Below are positions 41,645-49,206 of a stretch of 63,320 bases of DNA, piece by piece. The stretch is from Paucilactobacillus oligofermentans DSM 15707 = LMG 22743 (lineage in GTDB: Bacteria > Bacillota > Bacilli > Lactobacillales > Lactobacillaceae): NCBI RefSeq assembly GCF_001434315.1, contig NZ_AZFE01000001.1:1-63320 (forward strand), in the 5' to 3' direction. Positions within the stretch are counted from its first letter, which is position 1. Each line of letters starts with the position of its first letter. The position numbers were made by a program, and so were the translations under genes. A model generated the notes under the pieces. The model ran no database searches. It worked only from the letters and a program-made list of their open reading frames with translations, and was not told where the DNA came from.

Positions 41645-43465
41645 TTATTTATCTTGACGACGTTTAATTATAATTACGCCACCAATTGCTGCAACAAGAA
41701 TTAAAATTCCTAATGCAATCAGCCACATTGACTGTTGTTCACTAGTTTGCGGTAGATTTACACTACTATTCGGTGTTGGCTTACCAGGCGTCACAGTTTC
41801 ACTTGGCGTTTTCGATGTATGACTATTAGTAATCATAATATTACCTTGATTTTTATCGTTCACCGAACTTTTATAACCACTAACTGTTCCAACTTCCTTG
41901 ACCGTATATTTAACCTTTTGACCATTTTGTTTATCCTTCAGGTTTTGCCAAGTATGCGTCCAATTAGCTTCGCTAGTCAATATAACTTCGTCACCTTGTT
42001 TTTGACCATTAGCATAAAGTTGCACTCTAATCTTATCTGGTCGGATGCCATCTTGATTGTTTTGATCATTCCAAGACTTAGTAACCGTCACACTGGTTAT
42101 TCCCGGCGTATAATGGTTAATTAGATTATTACCATCAATCGCTGTGGTATAGCCTTTGGTTTGATTCTCAGTAACAGTATAAATAACTTTTTGACCATTA
42201 CTATCATATTCAGGTAATTCACTGAAACTATATTGCCAGTTATCAGCCGCTGAAACTTTTTTAGACTGCACTAATTTACCATTAGCTAATAAGTTTACTG
42301 TAATTGAATTAGGACGAGTTCCATCTTGATTATTTTGATCATCCCACGTCTTTGTACCATTAACTGATACGGTTGTCGCTGCATTACCATTACCACTATT
42401 ATCTGGTGAGTAAACATCAACAGTTTGCTTTTCGATATTGTAACCCGTTAAATTACCGCTATTTTCATAATGAACTGATGCTCCGTTGTTGGTAATGTTC
42501 GTTTCGTAATCAATTAACACGGTCCCGGTTATATCACCCAAGTTGGTTTTAAACCCGGCCGTTCCATCTTCAATCGTCGCGCTGCTAGGATATGTAGATA
42601 AAACCGTAAAATCGTTCCCACCAGCTTGATATTTAACATTTTGTGCGACCACAGAACCAGAAACTAAGGTCTGATCGCCACCAACGATATCGGTATAAAC
42701 CGCGTTATTAATTGTTTTGTTGGCATAATTCACTCGAACTCGCCAATGAATAACATTCGGATTATCGGCATCATACCAGCCCCACTTATAAAGTAGTTCG
42801 CCTTTATCCGGTCCATCTGAAGGATTAACATTAACCTCGATTGAACCCGCATTGCCCCAATCAATTGGCACCTTGGTATCTTGTTCTACTTCATTAGTAT
42901 TCCAATGAACTACCAACTTAAAGCTCCCGGTAATTGCATTATGATTATCCTTAACGGCATCGGTCAACGTAATTGTCACCTTACCAGTAGCTGGATCAGC
43001 AATTGCATGTCCAATCACCGTTCCGCCAGCGTCAGTAATATCAAATTTTGTGACATTTGCTAACGTAAAGACTGAAGGAATATCAACCGTCATTGTATCC
43101 CCAGCTTTAGCTTCACCAGCCGGAATCGTAAAATTCCAAACTGCTTGCATACTGTCGTAAATCCCAAAATCAGTTTTGACATTGCCGTCTTCATCTTGCA
43201 ATTCAGCCTTCGTAATGAATTGATCTTGCCAATCTTGACTAGCTGCCTTCGTTACTTTAGTTGTACTAGCAGCTGGTGTTTCAAACACCTTGGCACTAGT
43301 AGAACTAATTAACGCTTGATTCGTTGATACTGAACTGGTTGACTGTTTAGCCAAACTCGTCACAGTTTTTGAGTTACTAGTATCCGCCATCGTTGTGAGT
43401 GGATATCCTAAAACCGATCCCAACATCAATAACACCGTTAGATACGCCCATATTTTTTTGTACAT
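41645..43465 (-). CDS. LPQTS-anchored Cna-B adhesin
   Basis: A 606-residue wall-anchored surface protein. A signal peptide (about 1-27) is followed by a Ser/Thr linker and an adhesin-like region (about 75-350). Two Cna-B repeats follow (about 360-455 and 456-550), each opening with TK(T/S)W(D/N)DQNNQDG.RP, the type stabilised by internal isopeptide bonds. The C-terminal sorting signal is LPQTSEQ, a hydrophobic helix and KRRQDK. LPQTxE is the lactobacillar variant of LPxTG. Sortase A at 24670-25377 should anchor it. Ligand unknown. Start ATG at 43465 with AAGGAG upstream. Confidence 0.92.
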   Translation of the reverse strand: MYKKIWAYLTVLLMLGSVLGYPLTTMADTSNSKTVTSLAKQSTSSVSTNQALISSTSAKVFETPAASTTKVTKAASQDWQDQFITKAELQDEDGNVKTDFGIYDSMQAVWNFTIPAGEAKAGDTMTVDIPSVFTLANVTKFDITDAGGTVIGHAIADPATGKVTITLTDAVKDNHNAITGSFKLVVHWNTNEVEQDTKVPIDWGNAGSIEVNVNPSDGPDKGELLYKWGWYDADNPNVIHWRVRVNYANKTINNAVYTDIVGGDQTLVSGSVVAQNVKYQAGGNDFTVLSTYPSSATIEDGTAGFKTNLGDITGTVLIDYETNITNNGASVHYENSGNLTGYNIEKQTVDVYSPDNSGNGNAATTVSVNGTKTWDDQNNQDGTRPNSITVNLLANGKLVQSKKVSAADNWQYSFSELPEYDSNGQKVIYTVTENQTKGYTTAIDGNNLINHYTPGITSVTVTKSWNDQNNQDGIRPDKIRVQLYANGQKQGDEVILTSEANWTHTWQNLKDKQNGQKVKYTVKEVGTVSGYKSSVNDKNQGNIMITNSHTSKTPSETVTPGKPTPNSSVNLPQTSEQQSMWLIALGILILVAAIGGVIIIKRRQDK

Positions 43466-43560
43466 ACTTCACACTCCTTCTTCGATTAAGATAAAACGTT
43501 ACCAACCGCTTTAATATAACATATTTTTTCAAATTATATGAATATAAATCTAATCATAAC

Positions 43561-43578
43561 TTATCACAATTGTGATAA
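43561..43578. promoter_or_regulatory. Perfect 18-bp palindrome upstream of the surface protein gene
   Basis: TTATCACAATTGTGATAA is fully self-complementary. It lies 96 bp before the adhesin start, next to its likely promoter zone. I do not recognise the regulator. The rest of 43466-43692 is A/T-rich with nothing else that I can support. Confidence 0.45.
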
Positions 43579-43692
43579 TAAATATCAGTTAAACAAATGC
43601 AATTATGTCCCTTATACAAGCCATTTTTCCACATTATCAATAAATAATAAGTTATCACACACATTCCACCACTTGAATAATTTATCCCAAAT

Positions 43693-43728
43693 AAAAACAC
43701 TTTCGATTAATAATCAAAAGTGTTTTTA
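43693..43728 (-). terminator. Terminator after the ABC permease gene
   Basis: Minus strand: 11-bp stem AAAACACTTTT-type with its complement, small inner stem, T-run. Confidence 0.8.
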
Positions 43729-43731
43729 TTA

Positions 43732-44520
43732 TTATCGTTTCTTGTTCCAAATTAAACCACTTAGATAAAAGATTACTTCAATCGTTGCAATGAAGAAACT
43801 CGTTGGCCAATTAGTGAAATACCCTAACGTAATTCCCAACCAAGTTCCCGCTACTGCAAAACCAATTGACAAAGCAATCATCGAGCTCACACTGTGCACA
43901 AAGTAACGGGCACTAGCAGCTGGTAACGTTAATAAAATAAAGATTAATAACGAACCAACAATTTGTGCGGCCACGCTAACACTTAAAGCTAGCATAATCA
44001 AAAAGGCAATTGAAATTACGGTGCCATTAATGCCGTTAACTCGGGCACCAACGGAATCAAATGAATCAAATTTTAATTGACGATACATCAACAAAGTTAC
44101 TAGGATGACAATAATTGATAAAATCACCACTTGCCACACTTCACCCAAACTAATCCCGATCACGCTACCAAATAAGATACTCGTTGCTGAAGCTGCACTA
44201 TTATCTGATAATGAAATAAATAAAATTCCTAAGCCTAAAAATAAAGCGGAAACTGCACTAATTACATTTTCCCGGCGAGCAGAACGCACACCTAGTTCTC
44301 CAACCATTGCCGAACTTAACACTGTAAATAGTAACATGCCATTTAAAGCTGGCCAGCCCATAAAAAGTCCAAATGCCGCGCCAGCAAATCCAATTTCAGC
44401 TAATGTGTGGGTTAAAAACGACATCCCCCGAGCAATCACAAAGACACCCATCATCCCACAAATAACCGCAATAAACGTCCCCGCCACCAGTGCATGGCGC
44501 ATAAAATCAAAACTTAACAT
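43732..44520 (-). CDS. Metal ABC transporter permease (zinc/manganese, ABC-3 type)
   Basis: A 262-residue membrane protein with about eight transmembrane helices, of the ZnuB/AdcB/MntB family (MRHALVAGTFIAVICGMMGVFVIARGMSFLTHTLAEIGFAGAA at the N-terminus in segments). It forms the channel of a high-affinity metal importer with the adjacent ATPase. A Zur-like box before the pair favours zinc. The start overlaps the ATPase stop as TAATG, giving tight coupling. No substrate-binding protein gene is adjacent. Confidence 0.92.
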   Translation of the reverse strand: MLSFDFMRHALVAGTFIAVICGMMGVFVIARGMSFLTHTLAEIGFAGAAFGLFMGWPALNGMLLFTVLSSAMVGELGVRSARRENVISAVSALFLGLGILFISLSDNSAASATSILFGSVIGISLGEVWQVVILSIIVILVTLLMYRQLKFDSFDSVGARVNGINGTVISIAFLIMLALSVSVAAQIVGSLLIFILLTLPAASARYFVHSVSSMIALSIGFAVAGTWLGITLGYFTNWPTSFFIATIEVIFYLSGLIWNKKR

Positions 44521-45206
44521 TAAACTTTCTCACTTTCTGAGACGTTGAGACTTGCGATTGGTCCCATCGTGTATTCTTGCTGTTTCGTCATTAATAAATA
44601 GTTATCCGCATAGTTTCTTGCTAACGGTAGGTCATGGGTGATAAAAATTGCACTCATCTTGTTTTCTTGTTGAACTTTAGCTACTAACTTTAATAATTCC
44701 TGTTTCATTTCAACATCTAAGCTGGCAGTTGATTCATCCAAAATCAATAATTTAGGTGAATTTAATAATGCTTGGGCTAAATATGCACGTTGTTTTTCAC
44801 CACCCGAAGCTTGACCTAATGGTCGATCAGCAATTTTAGTTAAATTAGTTTGTTCAATAATTGACCAAACTTTCGCTTTTTCATTTGCTGTAACCCAAGG
44901 TAATTTGCTGTCACGTAAGTTCAAACTAACAAAATCTTTAACTGTAATTGGATATTCCTCATCTAAATTGCGTGATTGTGGTACATAACCAATGTTCTTA
45001 GCAATGGAATGATCGGTAAATTTAATCGTCCCGGCTTTTGGTGTTAACATCCCCAATAAACTACGTACCAAGGTTGTTTTCCCGACACCATTTTCACCAA
45101 TAATTGCTAAAAATTCCCCTTCAGCAAGGTTAAAATTCAAATCTTTAATGATATTAGTTGGACCATATGAAGCCGTCAAATGGTTTACTGTAAGGATATT
45201 TTTGAT
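44520..45206 (-). CDS. Metal ABC transporter ATP-binding protein
   Basis: ATPase of the zinc-type importer: Walker A GENGVGKTT, signature ASGGEKQRAYLAQAL, Walker B LLILDESTASLD, H-loop TH. The only canonical start in frame is TTG at 45179, but it has no Shine-Dalgarno and would drop the first beta-strand (ILTVNHLTASYG). A GAGG lies 7 nt before an in-frame ATC at 45206, giving a family-like N-terminus, so a non-canonical start is proposed; the boundary is uncertain. A Zur-like palindrome sits just upstream. Confidence 0.9.
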   Translation of the reverse strand: MKNILTVNHLTASYGPTNIIKDLNFNLAEGEFLAIIGENGVGKTTLVRSLLGMLTPKAGTIKFTDHSIAKNIGYVPQSRNLDEEYPITVKDFVSLNLRDSKLPWVTANEKAKVWSIIEQTNLTKIADRPLGQASGGEKQRAYLAQALLNSPKLLILDESTASLDVEMKQELLKLVAKVQQENKMSAIFITHDLPLARNYADNYLLMTKQQEYTMGPIASLNVSESEKV

Positions 45207-45230
45207 AATGAGGCCTCTTTCTCTTAATCT

Positions 45231-45251
45231 AAATTGTAATGATTACCATTT
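45231..45251 (-). promoter_or_regulatory. Zur-like operator of the zinc ABC transporter
   Basis: A 21-bp near-perfect palindrome centred on TAATGATTA (arms AAATTGTAAT and ATTACCATTT), very close to the Gram-positive Zur box (TCGTAATNATTACGA). The promoter TTGTGC, 17 nt, TAAAAT lies just upstream on the minus strand, placing the transcription start in or next to the box. Confidence 0.75.
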
Positions 45252-45284
45252 GACTATTTTACACAAACATCCCCCGTTGTGCAA

Positions 45285-45306
45285 CAAAAAAAAGACGTTG
45301 CCGTCT
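45285..45306 (-). terminator. Terminator after cysE
   Basis: Minus strand: short stem AGACG/CGTCT with GCAA tetraloop, then eight T, directly at the cysE stop. Confidence 0.85.
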
Positions 45307-45837
45307 CTAATTATGTTTAGTCACCGTATGAAATTGATGTTGCTGTACTTGCAGTGCTGGATTACCTACAACCGTAGTATTCGACACGACGTCATCAAGC
45401 ACCACACTTCCCGCCCCAATCTTAGCAAAGGCCCCAATTTCAATTGGTCCCAGCAACATAGCATTAGCCCCAATCAAGACATGATTACCAACTTGCGGAT
45501 GCCGTTTGCCAGCGACCGTTCGTCTCGAACCTAAGGTGACTCCATGTAAAATCGTTACAAAATCACCAATGACAGCCGTTTCGCCAATTACCACACCCAT
45601 ACCATGATCAATAAAGACATGTTTGCCAATTTGAGCTCCAGGATGAATTTCAACACCCGATGTTCGTTTACCTAGATGTGCAACGATGGCCGCCAATAAG
45701 TAATCCTGCCGCTGATACAGCCAATGACTGACTCGGTAATAGGCCAACGCATGAAAACCGGAATACGTCAGCATTACTTCCCAGATATTTCGGGCTGCTG
45801 GATCATTATTTACAATGTATTTTGCCGCTGAAAACAT
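45307..45837 (-). CDS. cysE: Serine O-acetyltransferase
   Basis: Acetylates serine with acetyl-CoA to O-acetylserine, the acceptor for cysteine synthesis. The protein (about 176 residues from the start chosen) has the helical N-terminus (MFSAAKYIVNNDPAARNIWE) and a left-handed beta-helix with IHPGAQIGKHVFIDHGMGVVIGE and the catalytic His-Asp region. The ATG at 45837 is preferred because GGGGTG lies 6 nt upstream; an ATG seven codons earlier has no Shine-Dalgarno. It is the last gene of the cysK-ctl-cysE operon under the Cys-leader attenuator. Confidence 0.94.
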   Translation of the reverse strand: MFSAAKYIVNNDPAARNIWEVMLTYSGFHALAYYRVSHWLYQRQDYLLAAIVAHLGKRTSGVEIHPGAQIGKHVFIDHGMGVVIGETAVIGDFVTILHGVTLGSRRTVAGKRHPQVGNHVLIGANAMLLGPIEIGAFAKIGAGSVVLDDVVSNTTVVGNPALQVQQHQFHTVTKHN

Positions 45838-45869
45838 CAATTTCACCCCGAACTTCATGATCAGTAATT

Positions 45870-47009
45870 TTATAAATTATTCAAGCCATTAGTTACATCC
45901 GCCACCAAATCAGCTTCATCTTCGATCCCAACTGATAACCGAATCAACTCATCTTGAATACCATTTTCCAACCGAATTTCACGTGGAATCGCACCATGCG
46001 TCATAATCGCTGGAATTTCAATTAAGCTTTCGATTCCACCTAGGCTTTCAGCTAAGGAAATCATCGTTAAACCGTCAATAAATTTTTTTGGATCAAGGCC
46101 AGCGGCTAATTCAAATGAAATCATGGCTCCGAAATGATTCATCTGTTTCTTAGCCACTTGATATCCGGCAAAATCCGGATCACCGGGATAATAAATTTTA
46201 GCCACTCGTGCATCTTGTTTCAATAATTTAACCAATGTTGCTGTATTTTCATGATGAACTCGCATCCGGGCACCTAACGTTTTAATTCCTCGCTGTAAGA
46301 GCCAACTGTCGTCTGGTCCAAGCACGCTCCCGATTGAATTTTGTAAGAAGGCTAATTCTTCAGCAATCTTTTCATCATTGGTAATCGCTAAACCTGCGAC
46401 TAAATCACTATGACCACCTAAGTACTTCGTGGCTGAATGAACCACCACGTCAGCCCCTAATACAAGTGGATTTTGATTATAAGGCGTAGCAAAGGTATTA
46501 TCGACAATTGTTTGAACCTGATGCTTTTTAGCGATTGCGGCAATCGCTGCAATGTCCGCAATTTGTAACAACGGGTTCGTAGGAGTTTCAAAATAAATTG
46601 CGACCGTATTAGTTTGAATTGCGGATTCAACCGCAGCTAAATCTTGCATATCGACAACCGTGAACTCTAAACCAAATCGCTTCATCACTTTATTAATTAA
46701 GCGAAATGTCCCACCATAAACATCATTCCCAACGACTAGATGATCACCAGCGGAATACATTGATAGCGTTGCGTGAATCGCGGCTGAACCAGATGCAAAA
46801 GCAAAGCCGGCGATGCCTTGTTCTAAGTCTGCCACCAGTTGTTCTAAAGCTTGACGCGTTGGATTACCACTCCGCGAATACTCCCAGGTTGGTGTCCCGC
46901 CAACTATTTGTTGATGAAAAGTTGATGCCCGATAAATTGGCATTGAAACAGCCCCTGTAGTTGGGTCTTCACTAATACCGCCATGGATTAACTTTGAATT
47001 GAATTTCAT
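45870..47009 (-). CDS. Cystathionine gamma-synthase/gamma-lyase family PLP enzyme
   Basis: A 379-residue Cys/Met-metabolism PLP enzyme. The PLP Lys lies in VVHSATKYLGGHSDL, with YSRSGNPTRQALE and the family C-terminal block ESLGGIESLIEIPAIMTH. Synthase (MetB-type) and lyase (Ctl/MccB-type) cannot be separated from sequence alone. Sitting between cysK-like and cysE genes it probably acts in reverse transsulfuration, making cysteine from methionine-derived homocysteine via cystathionine. The start is ATG at 47009 with GGAGG upstream. Confidence 0.92.
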   Translation of the reverse strand: MKFNSKLIHGGISEDPTTGAVSMPIYRASTFHQQIVGGTPTWEYSRSGNPTRQALEQLVADLEQGIAGFAFASGSAAIHATLSMYSAGDHLVVGNDVYGGTFRLINKVMKRFGLEFTVVDMQDLAAVESAIQTNTVAIYFETPTNPLLQIADIAAIAAIAKKHQVQTIVDNTFATPYNQNPLVLGADVVVHSATKYLGGHSDLVAGLAITNDEKIAEELAFLQNSIGSVLGPDDSWLLQRGIKTLGARMRVHHENTATLVKLLKQDARVAKIYYPGDPDFAGYQVAKKQMNHFGAMISFELAAGLDPKKFIDGLTMISLAESLGGIESLIEIPAIMTHGAIPREIRLENGIQDELIRLSVGIEDEADLVADVTNGLNNL

Positions 47010-47028
47010 TTATATTTCCTCCGAAGAA

Positions 47029-47943
47029 TTATTTTTGATAGATATTTTCACTTAAGTAACGTTCACTGGAATCTGGAAAAATCGTGACAATGTTGGAACC
47101 ATCGGGTAACTCTTGGGCTAGTTCTAAGCTTGCTGCCAGTGCCGCACCACTTGAACTACCAACAAACAAGCCATAATACTTAGCTAAAGCATGAACCTGC
47201 TTAAAGGCCGCTTCATCGCTGATGGTTTTCACGCGATCTGGTTTTACCGTTTTAAAGAAAGGTGGAATGAATTCAACGCCAATCCCTTCGGTTAGATGAG
47301 CATGCGGTGTCCCACCATTTAAAATTGAGCCCTCTGGTTCGACGACGGTCGTCAGCAAGTCTGGGTACACCGCCTTCAACCCTTTAGCCGTTCCCGCAAA
47401 TGTACCACCACTACCCGCACCGGCAACTAAAGCATCGAGTTGTAAATTATCTAAATCGGCGAGGATTTCAGGGGCCAGTGTTCGTTCATATACATCGGGA
47501 TTACTTTGATTTTCAAATTGTAACGGAACAAACGCATTAGTCATTTCTGCGGCTAATTGCTTTGCTTTGGCAATTGCACCTTTGATTCCGTCGATCGAAG
47601 GTGTATTGATCACTTTAGCTCCCAATGCCGCCATCAACGTTTGTTTTTCAAAACTGAATTTTTCTGGAACGACCAAAATCACGGGTAGCTTATATTTTTG
47701 AGCGGCTAAGGCGACACCAATTCCAGTATTGCCAGCCGTTGGTTCAATAATGGTGGTCCCCATATTAATTTGGCCTTGCTTGATTCCATTTTCAATTAGC
47801 GACATTCCTAGCCGATCTTTAATGCTGCCACCTGGATTAAACATTTCCAGTTTGGCGTAAATTTGACTATTATTTGGCGTTGGCACAGGTAACTTAAGTA
47901 ATGGCGTATGCCCAATTAATTCATAAACATTTTTGACTAACAT
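47029..47943 (-). CDS. cysK: Cysteine synthase / cystathionine beta-synthase family enzyme
   Basis: A 304-residue fold-type II PLP enzyme: [16 protein letters not shown] with the PLP Lys, [10 protein letters not shown] substrate loop, [16 protein letters not shown] phosphate loop. It either joins O-acetylserine and sulfide (CysK) or, as shown for similar LAB cysK-ctl-cysE clusters, acts as cystathionine beta-synthase on O-acetylserine/serine and homocysteine. The start at 47943 has AAGGAAG upstream; a longer frame would run through the attenuator. It is the first structural gene after the leader terminator. Confidence 0.93.
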   Translation of the reverse strand: MLVKNVYELIGHTPLLKLPVPTPNNSQIYAKLEMFNPGGSIKDRLGMSLIENGIKQGQINMGTTIIEPTAGNTGIGVALAAQKYKLPVILVVPEKFSFEKQTLMAALGAKVINTPSIDGIKGAIAKAKQLAAEMTNAFVPLQFENQSNPDVYERTLAPEILADLDNLQLDALVAGAGSGGTFAGTAKGLKAVYPDLLTTVVEPEGSILNGGTPHAHLTEGIGVEFIPPFFKTVKPDRVKTISDEAAFKQVHALAKYYGLFVGSSSGAALAASLELAQELPDGSNIVTIFPDSSERYLSENIYQK

Positions 47944-47970
47944 TGCGAACTTCCTTTCTTCATTTGGGAC

Positions 47971-48009
47971 AAAAAAAGACGCCGACTCCATGACTGAAGT
48001 TTGCGTCTT
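47971..48009 (-). terminator. Attenuator terminator of the cysteine operon
   Basis: Minus strand: AAGACGC (48003-48009) pairs perfectly with GCGTCTT (47976-47982). After a 2-nt internal loop, ACTTCA pairs with TGGAGT around a GTCA loop, and a seven-T run follows. It ends about 28 nt before the cysK start. The 5' arm is also part of a 13-bp alternative pairing with 48074-48086. Confidence 0.92.
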
Positions 48010-48052
48010 ATACGATTTATCCCGATGTAATTGAATCCTAGTTTAAATAAAT

Positions 48053-48133
48053 TTAGGCATGACAATTAGTGGGTCGCATAAAACGCGATCCACAACAACA
48101 TACTTGTAAAAATGTGTTGTTTGCTAAAGTCAT
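48053..48133 (-). CDS. Cysteine leader peptide (attenuation), 26 residues
   Basis: A short ORF with ATG start (48131-48133), TAA stop and GGAGG 8 nt upstream (48142-48146). It encodes 26 residues with three consecutive Cys (residues 12-14, all UGU, genome 48092-48100) and a fourth at 24; the C-terminus reads RPTNCHA. Four Cys in 26 residues, the clustered codons and the following terminator point to a leader peptide whose translation speed reports Cys-tRNA supply for cysK-ctl-cysE. Hairpins AACAACA/TGTTGTT and 48085-48093/48069-48077 lie within it. I know no described counterpart in lactobacilli, where T-boxes usually do this. Confidence 0.8.
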   Translation of the reverse strand: MTLANNTFLQVCCCGSRFMRPTNCHA

Positions 48134-48161
48134 TTAAACTACCTCCAATTGATTGTTGTTA

Positions 48162-48190
48162 ACAATACCTAATTAAATTATCCTTGTCAA
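48162..48190 (-). promoter_or_regulatory. Promoter of the cysteine leader and operon
   Basis: Minus strand: perfect -35 TTGACA (48185-48190), 17-nt spacer, -10 TATTGT (48162-48167). The predicted start near 48155 is 8-10 nt before the leader Shine-Dalgarno. Confidence 0.75.
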
Positions 48191-48195
48191 TCTTT

Positions 48196-49047
48196 TTATA
48201 ACGATCTAACCAAGTAAACTTCACTACAAAAGCCACGTAAGCTATTGGTTAGGCGTTTGGCTCGTGATAATTTTTCACAAATTGCAAACATGGTTGGACC
48301 AGTTCCGCTCATCTGAGCCGTATCCGCACCCAGTTTCAACATTTGTGTTTTCAAATTATCAATTTCTGGATATTTGGCGGCCGTAATTGGTTCCAGTACA
48401 TTACCCATTGAAGCAAAGATTTCCGCCGTGGTCCCCGAATTAATTGCCGTCACCAATCGATCAATGTCAATATGTTGCACTTGTGTGTAATCAATCTGCT
48501 TTAAAATCGTTGGGGTTGAGACACTTAGTTTCGGTTTAGCAACCACAATTGGGAAATGTGGAAAATTTTCAATCGGCGTGACAATCTCACCATGACCAGT
48601 CACGTGAGCTGTTTGACTATAAATACAATATGGAACATCCGAATCAATCGTCAATGCTAATTTAGCTAACTCTTTTAAACTTAATCCGAGCTTCCAAATT
48701 TGATTCAAAGCTCGCAAAACAGCAGCGGCATCTGACGAGCCACCACCTAATCCAGCCGCGACTGGAATCTTTTTGCTAATTTGCACGACAACCCCGTCAG
48801 TTTGGTGAAATCGGGTCCGTAAAATGTGGACTGCTTGATAAGCTAAATTACGTTGGTCATTCGGTAAAAAGCCACTGTTGGTATATACCTCAATCTTTGG
48901 ATTACCTGGAATTGTTTCCACACTGACATAATCTGCTAAGTCAATCGAGGTCATCACCATATTCCACTCGGGTGATTGATCATCATATCTCCGAGGCGTA
49001 TCCAATCCTAAATTAATTTTAGCTGGTGCTTTTTCAATAATCTTCAA
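48196..49047 (-). CDS. ispE: 4-diphosphocytidyl-2-C-methyl-D-erythritol kinase homologue
   Basis: GHMP kinase of 283 residues: EKAPAKINLGLD at the start, the phosphate loop PVAAGLGGGSSDAAAVLRAL and C-terminal TAQMSGTGPTMFAI. IspE belongs to the MEP pathway, yet this window also encodes HMG-CoA reductase (mevalonate pathway). Lactobacilli often keep ispE as a leftover in the veg-ispE-purR locus without the rest of the MEP pathway, so its present role is unclear. The start is TTG at 49047, with GGAGG 9 nt upstream. Confidence 0.9.
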   Translation of the reverse strand: MKIIEKAPAKINLGLDTPRRYDDQSPEWNMVMTSIDLADYVSVETIPGNPKIEVYTNSGFLPNDQRNLAYQAVHILRTRFHQTDGVVVQISKKIPVAAGLGGGSSDAAAVLRALNQIWKLGLSLKELAKLALTIDSDVPYCIYSQTAHVTGHGEIVTPIENFPHFPIVVAKPKLSVSTPTILKQIDYTQVQHIDIDRLVTAINSGTTAEIFASMGNVLEPITAAKYPEIDNLKTQMLKLGADTAQMSGTGPTMFAICEKLSRAKRLTNSLRGFCSEVYLVRSL

Positions 49048-49081
49048 TCGGACACACCTCCTTATTCTTCTATTTAAAATT

Positions 49082-49110
49082 ATTATACTAATTATCATTA
49101 ACCACGACAA
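49082..49110 (-). promoter_or_regulatory. ispE promoter
   Basis: Minus strand: -35 TTGTCG (49105-49110), 17-nt spacer, perfect -10 TATAAT (49082-49087). Confidence 0.6.
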
Positions 49111-49140
49111 TCAATTTCGCTGTTTACTTAATTATACAAA

Positions 49141-49203
49141 AAAATCTCTGTTATTTAATTAATAAAATGGTAACCACTTTATTAATTAAATAACAGAGAA
49201 ATT
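49141..49203 (-). terminator. Terminator after veg (22-bp perfect stem)
   Basis: Arms 49145-49166 and 49178-49199 are perfectly complementary over 22 bp. The 11-nt centre contains a further TGGT/ACCA pairing, and a seven-T run follows on the minus strand. It is unusually long for a terminator in this window. Confidence 0.85.
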
Positions 49204-49206
49204 AAC

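Noticed and set aside
41645-43465. Repeat-rich DNA that could be a CRISPR-like array
   Set aside because: The repetition comes from two Cna-B protein domains and Ser/Thr linkers inside one open reading frame, with no regular spacer pattern.
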